From: Beroe forskalii
Lineage: Eukaryota; Ctenophora; Nuda; Beroida; Beroidae
DNA length: 64,000 bases
Direction of reading: 5' to 3'
Assembly (NCBI GenBank): GCA_011033025.1
Contig: WFMF01000073.1
Location: 62,001 to 126,000 of the forward strand
A program made the position numbers and the translations under genes. Below the pieces are notes generated by a model. The model saw only the letters and a program-made list of their open reading frames with translations. It did not search any database and was not told where the DNA came from. Numbering within the stretch: position 1 is the first letter of the stretch; the number at the start of each line of letters is the position of its first letter. Of the stretch, positions 33,781 through 46,345 are shown in pieces.

Positions 33781-34700
33781 TTTTTGTGGCGGCACCATAG
33801 GGGCAGCCTGAGCCTAAAATCTCCAAACCTATGTGAGAAGGAAGTAGGAACATACATGTCTACAAACCAGAACTGTCTAATTAACAGCAAGAGCAAGAGG
33901 GACCCAAACTCCTCCCCCTTTATTTTAACACTGCCCCGGAGTTAAGGAGACCTTAGATCACTTCTTTGGGGAGTGCCTTGCTTACTCCCATACTAGCATA
34001 AAAGGCAGCTGATTTTTGGCATCCTATACAAAAGCCTTACACGCAGAAATAGGACCAACAGTCATTCACTAAAGATTTTACCTCCCTATAGTCATATTAT
34101 AGTGTCAGGACATTATGATCCCCCATCCTGCCATGATGTAGTCACATGATGAACGTCATGATGTCATTATGGCCATCCCATGGGACATATCATTCTGTTC
34201 TCACTAAGTTTCTCCATGTAGGCACCACAAAAACTCTGGAGTAGATAGCAACCCACCTATCAAGAGATAATTGACATGACAATCAGCTGACCCCCGAATC
34301 AACAAGTCCCATCCCAGCTCAACAGAGTCGTGCCACTGAGCGCAGGCGCACATTCATTTTCTAAACTTAATAACACCACACGAAGCAGGAAGGAGACGCC
34401 CCTGCTGTAGATTGTAGAAAACCAACTCTTCTGTAATAAGAATGAGTAAAAACACACCAAACTATTACAACATATATACATACTACAAACACAAGTTAAA
34501 AGCCGGTCCCACCGCTTCTCAACAGAGTAGTGCCATGGAACATTTTAAAGCACATCACATAAGCAGGAAGGAGAGGCACATGTGGCACGTGCGCCGGCAA
34601 ATAACTAACTCCTCCGCAACAAATGACAGTACGAACACACAAACCTATCACATCATAAAGATACACTACAAATACCAATAAATTTCAAACCAGCACAACT
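33781..34700. other. Intergenic with a short diverged direct repeat
   Basis: No gene recognised. 34,310-34,405 and 34,500-34,580 are diverged copies of the same sequence (CTCAACAGAGT-GTGCCA ... GAAGCAGGAAGGAGA / TAAGCAGGAAGGAGA). Confidence 0.4.
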
Positions 34701-34990
34701 TGCCATCAGAGCCATAGAAGTCGATGGTTGTAGGTTAAGGCCCATGTCGCCACTTAGTATTTACCATAGGGATCAAGGTAGTCAATCTTCGGAGGGGCGC
34801 CCCCGACTCAATTAGCATCTGTAAAGATGCTATCATCTGGCATCCCAGGTAAGGGGTACTAGTCAAACTAGTAGTGCATGCCAGGTGGGTTCCAGAAGAG
34901 CTCTCTGCTATGGAGAGCTGCCAACTCCCCACGCGTGGCGGGGGAGGCGGCCAGCGAACATTGCAACAACAAAAAAAAAAAAAAAAAAAA
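34701..34990 (+). repeat. Possible short retroposon ending in poly(A)
   Basis: About 290 bp of moderately GC-rich sequence with small hairpins (GAGCTCTCTGCTATGGAGAGC; AAACTAGTAGTGCATGCCAGG) ending in ACAACAA plus about 19 A at 34,972-34,990. A poly(A) end on a short unit suggests a SINE or processed RNA copy, but I see no clear A/B boxes and no flanking duplication. Confidence 0.3.
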
Positions 34991-35254
34991 TTACAAGAAA
35001 GGGACAAAATCATTCTGAGGTATAAGTTCAAGATTCAATTCCAAAAGGAGCAGTGGAGCACAGGTTAACAGCACAGCAGAAAATTTTCGTTAGAAAACAT
35101 CAATGCGGCAACACTTCGTATCAACTGCCAATGAAGATTGCAAATTTATAGTAAGTACGTGGCATGGTTTGTGAGCAACATTGCAACAAAAGTCCATGTT
35201 AGGGCAATGCGGCGAAGGCATAAACATTCGACATTGAATGCACAAATAAAACTA

Positions 35255-35780
35255 CTGTAAAGCCATATATTTTCGCGGGTGCTATTTTTCGCGTTTCTTT
35301 AAAAACAGACTAATTTCACGGTTTTAATTTTCACGCATTTCAAAATTCCTTAAACACAAAACCAGTGCTTGTACGTGGCCATTTATCATTTTCGCTCATT
35401 GCTGTACGCCTTGATAGCCGGTGATTGTACAAAGGCAAAGCCCAGTAATGAGGTGTCTTGTTCGTCTATGTTTACTTAAGTGTGCCTCTGTTTGTCAGAC
35501 ATTACAGCATGTCATCCGTAAACGATACTGCGAACTTAGTTGAGGGCTTAATGTTTCTAATGAGACACTTTGAGTTGAAAATAATGCCTTGATGACGATC
35601 CAATATATCGACTTATCGAATACCTACCAACAATGTACAAGTTTCTTTCCACTCAAAAATACGCAGATATAAATTTATCCAAGAATTGAAAATTAACTTC
35701 ACGGCTGATATTTTCGCGGATTTTCTTTTCCAAATAAATGCGCGAAAATTAATGCCGCGCGAAAATTAATGGCTTTACAG
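35255..35780. mobile_element. TA-flanked MITE (CTGTAAAGCCAT ends)
   Basis: Terminal inverted repeats CTGTAAAGCCATATATTTTC and its inverse GAAAATTAATGGCTTTACAG, with TA on each side (35,253-35,254 and 35,781-35,782). 526 bp, no coding capacity. The subterminal ATTTTCGCG repeats are typical of small Tc1/mariner-related MITEs of many invertebrates. Confidence 0.75.
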
Positions 35781-35818
35781 TATCTTTTTTATTTTTCGCA
35801 TTTCAATCAATCAATTTC

Positions 35819-36225
35819 CTAAGCCCGCATAAGTGTGTGTACGCGCGCGGCGCTTCCCTACGGGGAAGCGCGCCGCGCAACGCAGACAGGGATATACGTG
35901 TTTAGCAATCAATCAATAAATAATACAACGCCTGGATTTCAGTAACTGTTGAGTTAATGCTGTAACTTTGCAATTCACATACTATAATATTTGCCCTCAC
36001 CAGCGCCTTATTCTGCGGCGTGCCGTCTCGGTTCTCCTCAGAATTAAGCCGTAGGCCGCGCTCAAGTATTTACGCTGGCGCTACGCGCGAGCGCATGGCC
36101 TACGGGCGTTTAGCGGCTAGTGCCACGCCGCGCACTCCGTGCGAAACCAGGGTTCTGGTCAGGGAAACTACGGAGGAATGAGGAACGACGGCGCGCCACG
36201 CGCGCAGAATAGGGCACTAGTTCTA
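35819..36225. repeat. Two GC-rich foldback segments
   Basis: 35,819-35,915 matches the left part of the repeat at 2600-2955 (CCTAAGCCCGCATA ... GGGATATACGT) and contains the hairpin GGCGCTTCCCTACGGGGAAGCG. 36,000-36,225 is a second palindromic unit, from GCGCCTTATTCTGCG to CGCAGAATAGGGC, with CpG-rich interior arms (GTAGGCCGCGCTC, TGGCCTACGGGCG). Confidence 0.55.
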
Positions 36226-37807
36226 GGGCATACTAAATCACTTTAATGTGATTGATTGTTTTAATGCATCAAAAGCAATCAACAAATTTTAGATTCAACA
36301 AACAACAACTTCAGAACTTTCGACATTTATTACAAAAATTAAGTTAAATGCAAATTTTGACATTTTGCATTGTTTGACTAATAATTTTTTACTAGTACCC
36401 TTCAAAACTTGATTTTTTCTACTCAATATGTCAGATTACCATGTTCAACTTTTTCAAAATTTTTATTTTATAATGCTTCCATTTGTTGTAAGTCCAATTG
36501 ACTAATGATTTAATGAAAGAAAACCCAACGATTTTTCTTGTTTTGTTATATTTCAGGTACTGTATATATTGAAACCATGTTTGTATATCAAAGTTTTAAG
36601 TTTCTACCTCTTTTTCGACCTTATTGAATGTTTCATTGGGTATTCTTTTTGTTCTTAATTTATTTCCAAATTTATGACAGTATGTACTAATTCAGAAAGT
36701 ACACTGATTTTTAAACCTTTTTAACTGTTCACAACATGAATCAGTTTCCAGACTGAAAGTGCTGTGCACAGTTTTGGACCATTTCACTCATGAAAACCAA
36801 TTGTAAGTGTCCAATTGATACCATAATTTGCATGGAGACAGTTTATGGCATAAGACAGCATCTGTATAAATTTTAGAAGTATTTCAAATAGTAGGTAACA
36901 GAATTTACGTTTTTATGATCTGCTCTTATACATCTTCACTTTCTGATTCATATTTGAAGATATTTGTTGAATAAGTCTTCAGTTAGGAGTTTTTTAAATT
37001 TAAATAATGTCCTAAATTGTGATAAGGACAATCAGAAATTTTTTGTCCAAAGGCATTTGGGTCGGTTAAAAGGCCAGTAAATTTAGGTCAAATGAAAATG
37101 ATCCCTTATACAGTGCTAAATTCTCTTGAACATTTGTTATAGAACAAAATAATGTCCTAAATTGTGATATCAGATCGGGATTTGGGTCTTTCCGTGCAAT
37201 TTATTAAATAAATGGCCATTTTAGAGCATAAATCTTTGATCTGAAACCACCAGAAAACATTTTTGTCCAAGGGCAGCTAAAATGGTTCAAAAAAGATTCG
37301 ATTTTTGTCCATAGGGTTGGTTAAAAGGCCGGTTAAAAAAAAGGCCGCTAAATAAAGGCCAATAAGGTAGCTCTTTGTGCTTTTTAAGGATTTATAAATT
37401 ATTTATCAAGATACCTATATTTGTGCCACAAGCTTGCAATTATCTCCCAATTACTACTTTGGTGACCATAAGTTTCATGTCTAGTACACAATTTACTGTT
37501 GGAACTACTGGTATGACATCAAACCAGCCTAGGTGAAGCTTTTCCAGGATAGATTTGGTCCGAGTGGCTTTGAATTCAATAGCAAAACCATTGATTCTCT
37601 TATCATCATACACAATTATATAGAATGGATTAAGAAACTATCAATTGGTTTACCTTACTGTAGTTAAAATTGCCCAAAATTATGACCCTATAAACATATA
37701 TCATTTGTACTTTTTGCACTAGATTGTCATAGACAATCCTTTCCAATGAAATAACCCTTGTTATATCCTAGATTCATGTCAAATGAGCATGAAGTTGTAT
37801 TCAATTA
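36226..37807. other. AT-rich intergenic DNA
   Basis: Strongly AT-rich. Weak internal repeats (AATGTCCTAAATTGTGATA at about 37,007 and 37,150; GGTTAAAAGGCC at 37,066 and 37,319), but no gene or element I can name. Confidence 0.45.
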
Positions 37808-40083
37808 GGAATCACAAAAAAGTCAAAATGAAGCATTTCATTTTATCAATGGTGAAGGAAAGAATATATTTAATAATACTTGGAATCAAGACACAAAACC
37901 AGTTGAAATGTATCGGACTGACTTAATTAGTGCCATGAAAGTGCCAGATTATCAAGTCTTGTCTGATGATTTCATTAAGATAACTGATGCTTAAAAGAGG
38001 AATATGACAAAGGAGTTCAAGTACCTGTTAATATAGAAAGTCTTCCTCAGTCTCAATTTAATGTGATTGAGATACCATGTAATGAATATAAAATTGGGAC
38101 TTGCCTGAACAATATCAAACATGGAAACCAAGCAAATGCATACTGGATGAGGTAATTGATGGATCAATCCCTGACCCCATTTATGACATGGATGAAGATG
38201 ATTATACCTTTTTTAATTCAATGAATTCCATTAAAGACACAAATCATTCTATATCAGAAGTCGAATTTGAAACTATTTTCACATACTTTGATTGCTTATG
38301 CCATATCAACATGGTGAAAAAGTATCAAAAAGATTTGACTCATAGTATACAGTTTGATGATTCTGTGTTTTGTGAAGTTTGTAAAGATATCTATAGTGAA
38401 CCCGACAATGAAATGATATTTTGTGATATGTGTAATATATGTGTTCATCAAAGTTGTTATGGTATATCTGCCATTCCTCAGGGTGACTGGCTTTGTTCAC
38501 CTTGTAAGGCCAGCTGCTTAACTCCTGTTTGCTTACTATGTATGCAAGGGGATGGTGCTTTTCAAAGCCACCTCTCACAAAGTGGGTTCATGTATTTTGT
38601 GCACTATGGATTCCTGAGGTAGGCTTTGGAAATGTTGAAAAAATGGCCCCCATTACAAGAATTAAACAAATCCCAGCATCTCGCTGGTCATTGACTTGCT
38701 GTTTTTGCCAGGAGAGAGTAGGAACTTGTATTCAATGTTCTGAGAAGACTTGCTTTGTTTCATTTCACCCAACATGTGCATATATTAATCAGTGCCATAT
38801 GATGACTTCATTTGGTAATGGTGAAGGAGAGCTGGATGTTGTAAGAAACTTTGCATACTGCCTAAAGCATACTCCACTAAAAGAAGAAGAGCCTCTCAAT
38901 AGTCAAACCATCATTTTACCATTGTATAGAAATAAGGATATTCACCCCTTGCATAACAATCAAGCAAAAATAACAAGAAGTATTCAAAAAGAATTTTTTA
39001 ACTTCATTGATATACCAGAAATTGCTTCAGCCCTTAAAATTAGTGAAAGTGTCATCAAATTTACTTATGACTACTGGAAAGAAAAGAGGAAACTGAATGG
39101 CAATAACCCCTTAATTGCTTTGCCTCCACTTGGTGATTTAGTTGATAAGTCTTTTGATTTCTCTACAGATGCTAATGTAAAGAATGAAATTGATCCTTTC
39201 CTGAAGCTTGTTTCACTTCGTCAAGATTTAGAACGTGCTAGGGTCCTTTGTCACATGGCATTAAGAAGAGAAAAATTGAAGAAAAAGTTAATTGCATCTT
39301 ATTTGCCATTAATTGAATTTTGTTTGGTAAGACAGATGGAATTCCCCATCAGTGATCAGATGTTACACTCTCAAAAATTGTGTAATGAAGGAAATCTTCC
39401 TGCAAGTGATGATGATGCTTCCCTTGACTTGTCACAATCAAATATTTTCTGCTCCCCAATTAAAGAGATTTCAAATTTTACTGATATCACTTCTCAGCCA
39501 AATGCTATTAATGATAAGTCAAAGAATGAAGATATGATTGTAGCTCATGAAGTAGTATTGAAGGGGAAAAAGATAGGAAATCATTCAGATAGCATTGATT
39601 CAGATTCCCTGGCTTATACTTATCATTCAAGTGAAGATCCTGAGTGGCATGGTGAATCAATGAAAAAGAAAAGAAAAAAGAAGGCTCTTGGTCCTAAAAG
39701 AATATCTTTAATGCCAATGCCTCTCAATATACACAAAAGTAACAATTGAATTAAGTGAAAAGAGTGATGTACCTTCAAGTATGGATGAATCATGTAACTT
39801 TTCTACACCTCCAAGCTCACCTGAATTTGATTTAGTTTTGAAAATCAGTTATCAGCTGTAGGAGTTTCTTTGAAGCGCAAGAATTGCTCAGATTCAAGCT
39901 CTTACAATAATGCATATTTAAATGATGCAATAACACCTCCCTCCCATAGATGATAAGGAGAACCTTTGTGTAGATCCTGAAGTCAATACTGAACATGAAA
40001 ATGTCACTTCTGCCACATCTAATGAGTCTCGAAGATCTAAGCGTCATAAGCCAAATCCCAAATATAAAATATATGATGATACA
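37808..40083 (+). pseudogene. Intronless, frame-broken copy of a JADE-family PHD-finger protein
   Basis: JADE proteins are scaffold subunits of the HBO1 histone acetyltransferase complex. The conserved parts appear in order without introns: YRTDLISAMK and DKGVQVPVN (N-terminal region), a PHD finger (VFCEVCKD ... EMIFCDMCNICVHQSCYGI), the zinc knuckle and extended PHD (KWVHVFCALWIPEV; SRWSLTCCFCQE; FHPTCAYIN), then a LRQDLERARxL helix and an acidic/basic tail. The frame changes near 37,990, 38,100, 38,560, 39,745, 39,840 and 39,945, mostly at short homopolymers. Coding sense continues on both sides of each break. Canonical JADE genes are multi-exonic, so this is probably a processed pseudogene. 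A possible acceptor (AATTAG|G at about 37,807) and the lack of an in-frame ATG suggest the 5' end is missing or lies in another exon. Alternatively it is a live gene with sequencing indels. No poly(A) tail was found. Confidence 0.75.
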
Positions 40084-41091
40084 TAATATTCTATAATTGA
40101 TTTGAAGGATAGTTAAATAACTCTTAAATTGTTTTCAACAACTAAACTTATATTGCTCTTTATTTTCACTTAATTACTTATGTAGGTTTTACTTTTAAGG
40201 ATTGTCTATTTTCTATGAATCTATGAGATGTATTCCATGGTTTTTTGTACAAATTTCTTTTTATTTTCAATCCTTTCATTCAAAAATTTGCATGCATATT
40301 TAACACCCAATAGGTATTACTTGTTAAATTCAACAGAGAAAACAGAAATCATGGATTACACAGCAGGATAACCACTTTTTTAATTATTATGTTGTAACTT
40401 ATTGTTTTTATGTGAATGTTGTTCTAATACACATTATAATATATTAATTAATTGACCCATTATTACATTAATTATTATCTTGTATGATTTCATGAATTTT
40501 CAACTGAACACAATTGTTCTGAATCAGGTACAGTATTGGTTTTATTCATCTAAGCAGGGATTATGAAAAGATAATATAATAATAATAATTATGAAAAGAT
40601 ATTTAATGAAAAGATATTTAATGAAATAAATTAACTTGGATTTCTCATTGTAAATGTGGTATCTCACTGCATAGCTTAGATTGTAAACTATAAAGTATAA
40701 AGCTATATTATAGAAAGTTACAAATTCGGCCAAATGTGGATTAACACGATAAAAATGACAAGTAATGCGGTGAAAGCATGAATCAAAATGGTGAAGTGGA
40801 CAATAAGACTGCACAACAGTGATTTAACATGGAAAAGTATGCGATAATACCAAAAAAGCAAAACAACAAAAGCTATACAACAAAAACTCAAAATAACATA
40901 TTTTACTATCTGGTAGGTATAACCCCACCACAATATGGTGAATAGTATATGTTATATACAAACGTAATATTTCCAAGTTTTATATCTTTGAATATTTTGC
41001 TGGATCTGATCTTTTATTTTTTACAAATAAATTATAGTGTAGTTAATCATAACAACTCTGATGTATAGGAATGTCAAGAAGCTAATATGAG
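40084..41091. other. AT-rich intergenic DNA upstream of CLASP
   Basis: Contains a short GAAAAGATATTTAAT tandem at about 40,590-40,625. It would contain the CLASP promoter, but no distinct element is visible. An in-frame TAA precedes the proposed CLASP ATG. Confidence 0.4.
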
Positions 41092-44000
41092 ATGAGCATA
41101 ATTGATAAATTAGAGGATCTTGAGAAGCAGGTCTGGTCCTCAGATTTGTATGTCAGACAAGAGGCAAGCTCAGAACTTCTCACAGTCCTATCAGAAGCTA
41201 CTGATGATGTCTTTGATGGATCTTTCCAGTGGGACTCCATGTGCAATGGTCTTATTAAGTGGATTTCAGGCACCAACTTCAAAGTGAGTGAAATTCAAAA
41301 TTCAAAATTTCTTTTCATAACTCATAAGTTAACATGATATCGCGATAACTGTTTGCTGTTAAGGGATCGTTCACATATTATGTAATTAATTTTTGGCTGA
41401 TTTCAACCCCCCTCCCCCTTGTAATCAAGTTTACAGTTGTTGTATTTGTTACAATAACATGTAACGTAATCATTCGGAAACCCCCTCCCCCTCTAGGTGA
41501 TTACGTAATATGTGAACGATCCCTAATTCTGATTTGTAATGTTTCTTTGTCTTATTGTTATGTAAACTCAAGGTTGTTTCGTCGATAATGTCATGTAGGT
41601 CATGCCAAATGTCTCAGGTGTTGGCTCTGATTCCCAACAAAACATGTAAACATTGATCATGTGCAATATAACAAGTGTAACAGCCTTTCCTAATGCTCCA
41701 TTTAATTTGCTATATATAACTGTAGCTCTGTAGTATCAAAGATGGGCACAGTCCTAGCTAAATCACTCATGTTGCTATGGCAACTGATTCTTTGCAGTGT
41801 GCCCTGATGTTTTCTGAATTATAATTTATGCAAGTCATTCTTTACATACAATTTAAAGCATCTATAAAGCCATTATTGTAATATAATATGCCTTTATAGT
41901 CGAAAGGAACTAAATTAATAATATAAGTTCTCAACGTGCATCGAAAATTTGAAATAAATTTAGATTATATGGCCCTCTTTTGTTCGTTAAATTGAACTGA
42001 GGATCAGCTATGAATTACAAGTGCTGAAGTGCTTAAGTGGTTTTAAATATAGGACCCAATAGGCAAAACTATTATGTTTATGATCATAAAATTGAACCTA
42101 TCCCGTTGAAATTGGTACATTCAAAGCTGCATTCCGAACTGCAGTTAAAGTCATGGAGGTGGTGATTTATAATTTAACATAGTACAAGTACTGTACTCAA
42201 GTACAAAGACGATGAATTAATTCAAACGTTTAAACCAATGTCTATGAACACGTCACGTCTCAGCACATGAAAGCATGAGATCATATTTAAAGCATCTAGT
42301 AAGATGTTTCTCTTAAAATAAATTCGATAGATCATATATTGATATACGATAGATCACATAATTTCCAGGATTACTGGTTTAGATTTAGAACAATGAACGG
42401 CAATGAACTTAATTGTGATTATTAAAATATTTAACGCATTTACTGAAATTCAAACGATATTTTCCTCCTTGAAGTTGATGACTTTTCGTATGGCAAAGCT
42501 TAATTCATTCCAGTCATAGCTATTTGCTTGTGATGGCGATCATAAATTATTGAATAATGATTAATTATTAGTTTAAAATCACTGAATACCAATTATTATT
42601 AATAAGAATCTCATAGTGAATAATTACTGCGACATCCACCAAATCAATATTGTTTACTGTAGTAACGATGGCGCTTTGAAGTCTGGAGGAGTGCTACATA
42701 CATCATGTGCATAGTGAATCATAAGTTGTAAAATGTAAATTGTAACGTTGTAAGATTGCGGAAAATTGTTACTTTTTTCAAAGTATGCTTAATATTTAGA
42801 TATACCTGACAGGTGTAAATTTGAAGAATTTCGGATCTCATGATATTATATATCTCCACTTAGTTCCTTATAAAACCAGAAAACAGTAAACAAACGTCTG
42901 AGAATTATTTCCAATCTCTCAATATCGTGCTACATTTGCAGTAAGCTCTCAGAGAACTTCACTTCTTTATCACGTGTACAACTGCTGTTATCATTATTAT
43001 ATAAAACTTGAATAGTTTGACTTCACTACCGCCAAAGTGCTATTTAAATCTACACGTTGTTGCAGTTTATATTATAAACTCTTTAATATACGTGTATTCT
43101 ATATGATAGATCATCTAGTATATATATTGTAAAGTGTACAAAGTCTGATCATACTACAGTTCACAGTTAGATTTGACCACTCCAAGCTAGAGCTTTCAAT
43201 TTTTATACAGATGAGAGAGAAAGATGTTTAAAATTTCACAATATGCCGCGTGTGCTGGCGAGCTAATGTATGTTCTTGAAGACTGTTTTCGTCGTTGTTT
43301 TGTTTTCCCAATGTTTGTATCCGTTTTGTGGTTTTGTTAAACAACGTATCATGTACAAGTTAATACAGCACGTAGATTCACGAAGGCTTATCGGAAATCA
43401 TGTACTTAGATTGCATTATACTATTATTCCTCCCAAATTTTTTCCTGGTTTATGATTTATGAAATAAACATTTTATTTTGTCAAAAAATATAATCGCAAT
43501 CTGATAAGCTTTTGTAAACAAGGGGTGTTTTTCTCATTAGAAAGCCCCGGTAGGCCGTACAGTGCCACTTTAGTACTTTATTTGCTGTTGTTTAAATCAA
43601 CAATTTCAGATCTCACTGGTTGCTCTGAAAGCTATCAGTATGATAGCTACACGCTTAGGAGAGGATTTAGCCCCTTCGCTTAGTAATCGTACGTTGAAAT
43701 TATAATACTTCTGTTTGATAACTATGCTGTGCATGAATAAACGTCATGATAATTTGCCGAACGTTGTATGCTAGACTTTTTCGATTTTTTCCGAGTTGAA
43801 ACCGATGCAATTTTGGCTATATACATGAACTTTTAATCTTTTAATTTGATGGCGATGGGTACTCCTCTATTTCTATTCTAAATTAAGAGTGTAAGATTTT
43901 GAAATCGCATGATTGATACAACATTTACCGGGATTACATTAATAGTTGAACATGCCATAATAAGCGGGTTGAGAGTTAGGATGTTACGACGACAATCGTC

Positions 44001-45528
44001 CTTGCCCACTAAGGTTGATTTTACAAAGAAGCAACAGTCAGGCTACCTTACGAAGGGTAAAACCAGAGCTTTACTGATCCCCTAACCCAACTATAACTCA
44101 TAAGTGACTTTTATTCTATTTGTTAATTCGCCATAACAATTAGCATTGTTCAATGCTTGGGTTATTTAGTTGACCCGGGTCCACTCATTGATTTCTACAT
44201 AACACTCCGGTGTGAACATTACAGTTCTGCCTGCAATCATTGACCGACTGGGGGACACTAAGGACACCGTTAGAAAAGAAGCAGCGTCTCTCATACAAGT
44301 GCTGATGAGCTACGTGAAATCGCCTAAGGTATTGATCTGTTTGGTGGTAATATTTGTTTAGATATACTGGATGTCAATTCTGAAGATAAACTTTTGAACT
44401 CCAACCCAGTCGAACGAAACTATCAAAGCAAAAATCTAGATATTATCTTTCTCATAATTGCTACTTTATATAAGATAAATATAATCATTCTTATGAAAAT
44501 ATTATGAATTATGGCAGCCATTATTTATTCCTTTATTCCACTTTTCAGACTGTTTTGGAGGAAATCGTGCCCAAAGTTATGGATCACAAAAACGCCAAAG
44601 TTCGGGAAGGGATGCTTCTGTGCCTGTCTGAAACTCTACAGAAGTGAGTCATTCTGCAATCTGAATCCTCCACCATATGCAGGATGCCTATTTTATTATT
44701 ATGCTCAGCTGACATTTAAAATTGTCTGAAACTGACGTCTGGCTAGTCCTTATTGTGATTCTAATTATAATGAAGAATTCTAATTCTAGTGCCAAACTAT
44801 TGTCTATAGCTAGGTATTTTTATCAATTACCTCCTTCCCACAGTTTCGGCCCGAAAGAGCTGTCTCTCAGCAAGATAATCCCCTCCATTCTGGAGCTGGC
44901 TAGTGACAGTAACGCCGGTGTCCGGGACCAAGCCATCGAGACGCTCTGTGACATCTACAAGTTCGTGGGGGAACCCCTCAGAAATGATATCCTCAGAAGA
45001 CGCATTCTCAGCGTACAGAAGTGAGTACAATTTACTGTGTATGAGGCATCTGTAAGAGAAGCTTAGGTAACTTAGGATTGTAGTTTAACTAGACTAACTC
45101 ATTAAGTTGATTAATTGATTGGATAATTCAAAGTTCGTTCATGACGTCTTCATATTATGTTACAGAGATTAGACTTTAGAGTGTAACGGGTGTTACATTT
45201 TGATTGGTTTATATTTTAAAGATCTCTGATTACAGCTGCACTAGTGTTAACTATTCACCTGTTAACTATTGCTTTAATTATTGTACACCGGGTCACAAAG
45301 TAAAAACACACAGAAGACTGCTCTCTGGTGTGTAAAGTAATTGCATTGTAAAGGGTTGGCGTTCTTTACAAAGGAGTTACTGCCTTTACACAATTGGATG
45401 AGTTTCCTTTATCGTAACAGGAGTATAATGCATTTAACCCTAACTTTTCCAGAGAGAAGATGCTACTGCAGCGGTTTGATGACCTCCTTGCAGCTGGACT
45501 AGTTAACCCTGCACAAGACCTTGAGGAG
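41092..45528 (+). CDS. CLASP: CLASP, N-terminal TOG1 domain (six exons; gene continues)
   Basis: Exons 41,092-41,283; 43,610-43,688; 44,225-44,328; 44,549-44,643; 44,844-45,020; 45,453-45,528. All have AG/GT boundaries and matching phases, giving 241 residues from an ATG preceded by an in-frame stop. CLASP proteins bind microtubule plus ends and tubulin and promote rescue and stability of microtubules. The sequence is a HEAT-repeat TOG domain in the CLASP TOG1 order: LVALKAISMIATRLGED, LLPAIIDRLGDTKDTVRKEA, NAKVREGMLLCLSETLQ, LSLSKIIPSILELASDSNAG-VRDQAIETLCDIYKFVGE and ending LQRFDDLLAAG. These align with vertebrate CLASP1/2 N-termini (LPSLIDRLGDAKDSVRE; LSKIVPHI; VRDAAI; EIYRHVGE). TOG2, the SxIP linker and the C-terminal domain should follow, but only one weak candidate exon (49,695-49,778) is seen, so the rest probably lies beyond the window. 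Confidence 0.9.
41362..41525. mobile_element. Small MITE in CLASP intron 1
   Basis: About 164 bp with terminal inverted repeats AGGGATCGTTCACATATTAT / ATAATATGTGAACGATCCCT-like (the right end reads TACGTAATATGTGAACGATC-CCT), and facing pyrimidine-rich tracts CCCCCCTCCCCC and CCCCCTCCCCCTC inside. No coding capacity. The target duplication is unclear (TTA on the left, AA on the right). Confidence 0.7.
41526..43609. other. CLASP intron 1, nothing recognised
   Basis: AT-rich intron. The 61-codon frame at 43,270-43,455 starts with a hydrophobic stretch but lies just upstream of an exon in the same transcript and has no other support. Confidence 0.5.
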
Positions 45529-45749
45529 GTGCGTTTTATACATCCCCTTTGGTTTGACAGTTGACACGATTTAGTAGGAGTGTGTAGTGTGGACGCAGTA
45601 AAACCACTGTAAAGTGTAAACACATGGTTATTAGTCATCTATCTGGCGTGGTTATACGGTAAACACAGAGTGGTATTGGCATTGTCCTTGTCACTTCTGA
45701 GCTATTGTGAGAGCCAGTGTGCAAGTGAATCTGCCGTTCTTAGGAAGGG

Positions 45750-46345
45750 ACTACTACTAGTACTTTAGTGTAGACTCTAAACAAGTAGACACCATGGTCT
45801 AGTGTAGACTCTAGCCAAGTAGACACCATGGTATAGTGTAGACTCTAGCCAAGTAGACACCATGGTCTAATGTAGACTCTAGCCAAGTAGACACCATGGT
45901 ATAGTGTAGACTCTAGCCAAGTAGACACCATGGTCTAGTGTAGACTCTAGCCAAGTAGACACCATGGTATAGTGTAGACTCTAGCCAAGTAGACACCATG
46001 GTATAGTGTAGACACCATGGTCTACTGTAGACTCAAGTAGACACCATGGTCTAGTGTAGACTCTAGCCAAGTAGACACCATGGTATAGTGTAGACTCTAG
46101 CCAAGTAGACACCATGGTATAGTGTAGACTCTAGCCAAGTAGACACCATGGTATAGTGTAGACTCTAGCCAAGTAGACACCATGGTATAGTGTAGACTCT
46201 AGCCAAGTAGTATTGTAGACTCTAGCCAAGTAGACACCATGGTATAGTGTAGACTCTAGCCAAGTAGACACCATGGTATAGTGTAGACTCTAGCCAAGTA
46301 GACACCATGGTCTAGTGTAGACTCTAGCCAAGTAGACACCATGGT
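45750..46345. repeat. 34-bp minisatellite
   Basis: About 17 copies of AGTGTAGACTCTAGCCAAGT-AGACACCATGGTAT, with T/C alternation in the last bases and a few shortened units. ACCATGGT is palindromic in every full unit. It lies about 220 bp downstream of the last clear CLASP exon. Confidence 0.85.

Noticed and set aside
34701-34990. tRNA-derived SINE
   Set aside because: Poly(A) end is suggestive, but no convincing A and B boxes, cloverleaf or target duplication; kept only as a low-confidence retroposon.
43270-43455. Small secreted protein with signal-peptide-like N-terminus
   Set aside because: 61 codons in an AT-rich CLASP intron, without promoter, poly(A) signal or recognisable mature part.
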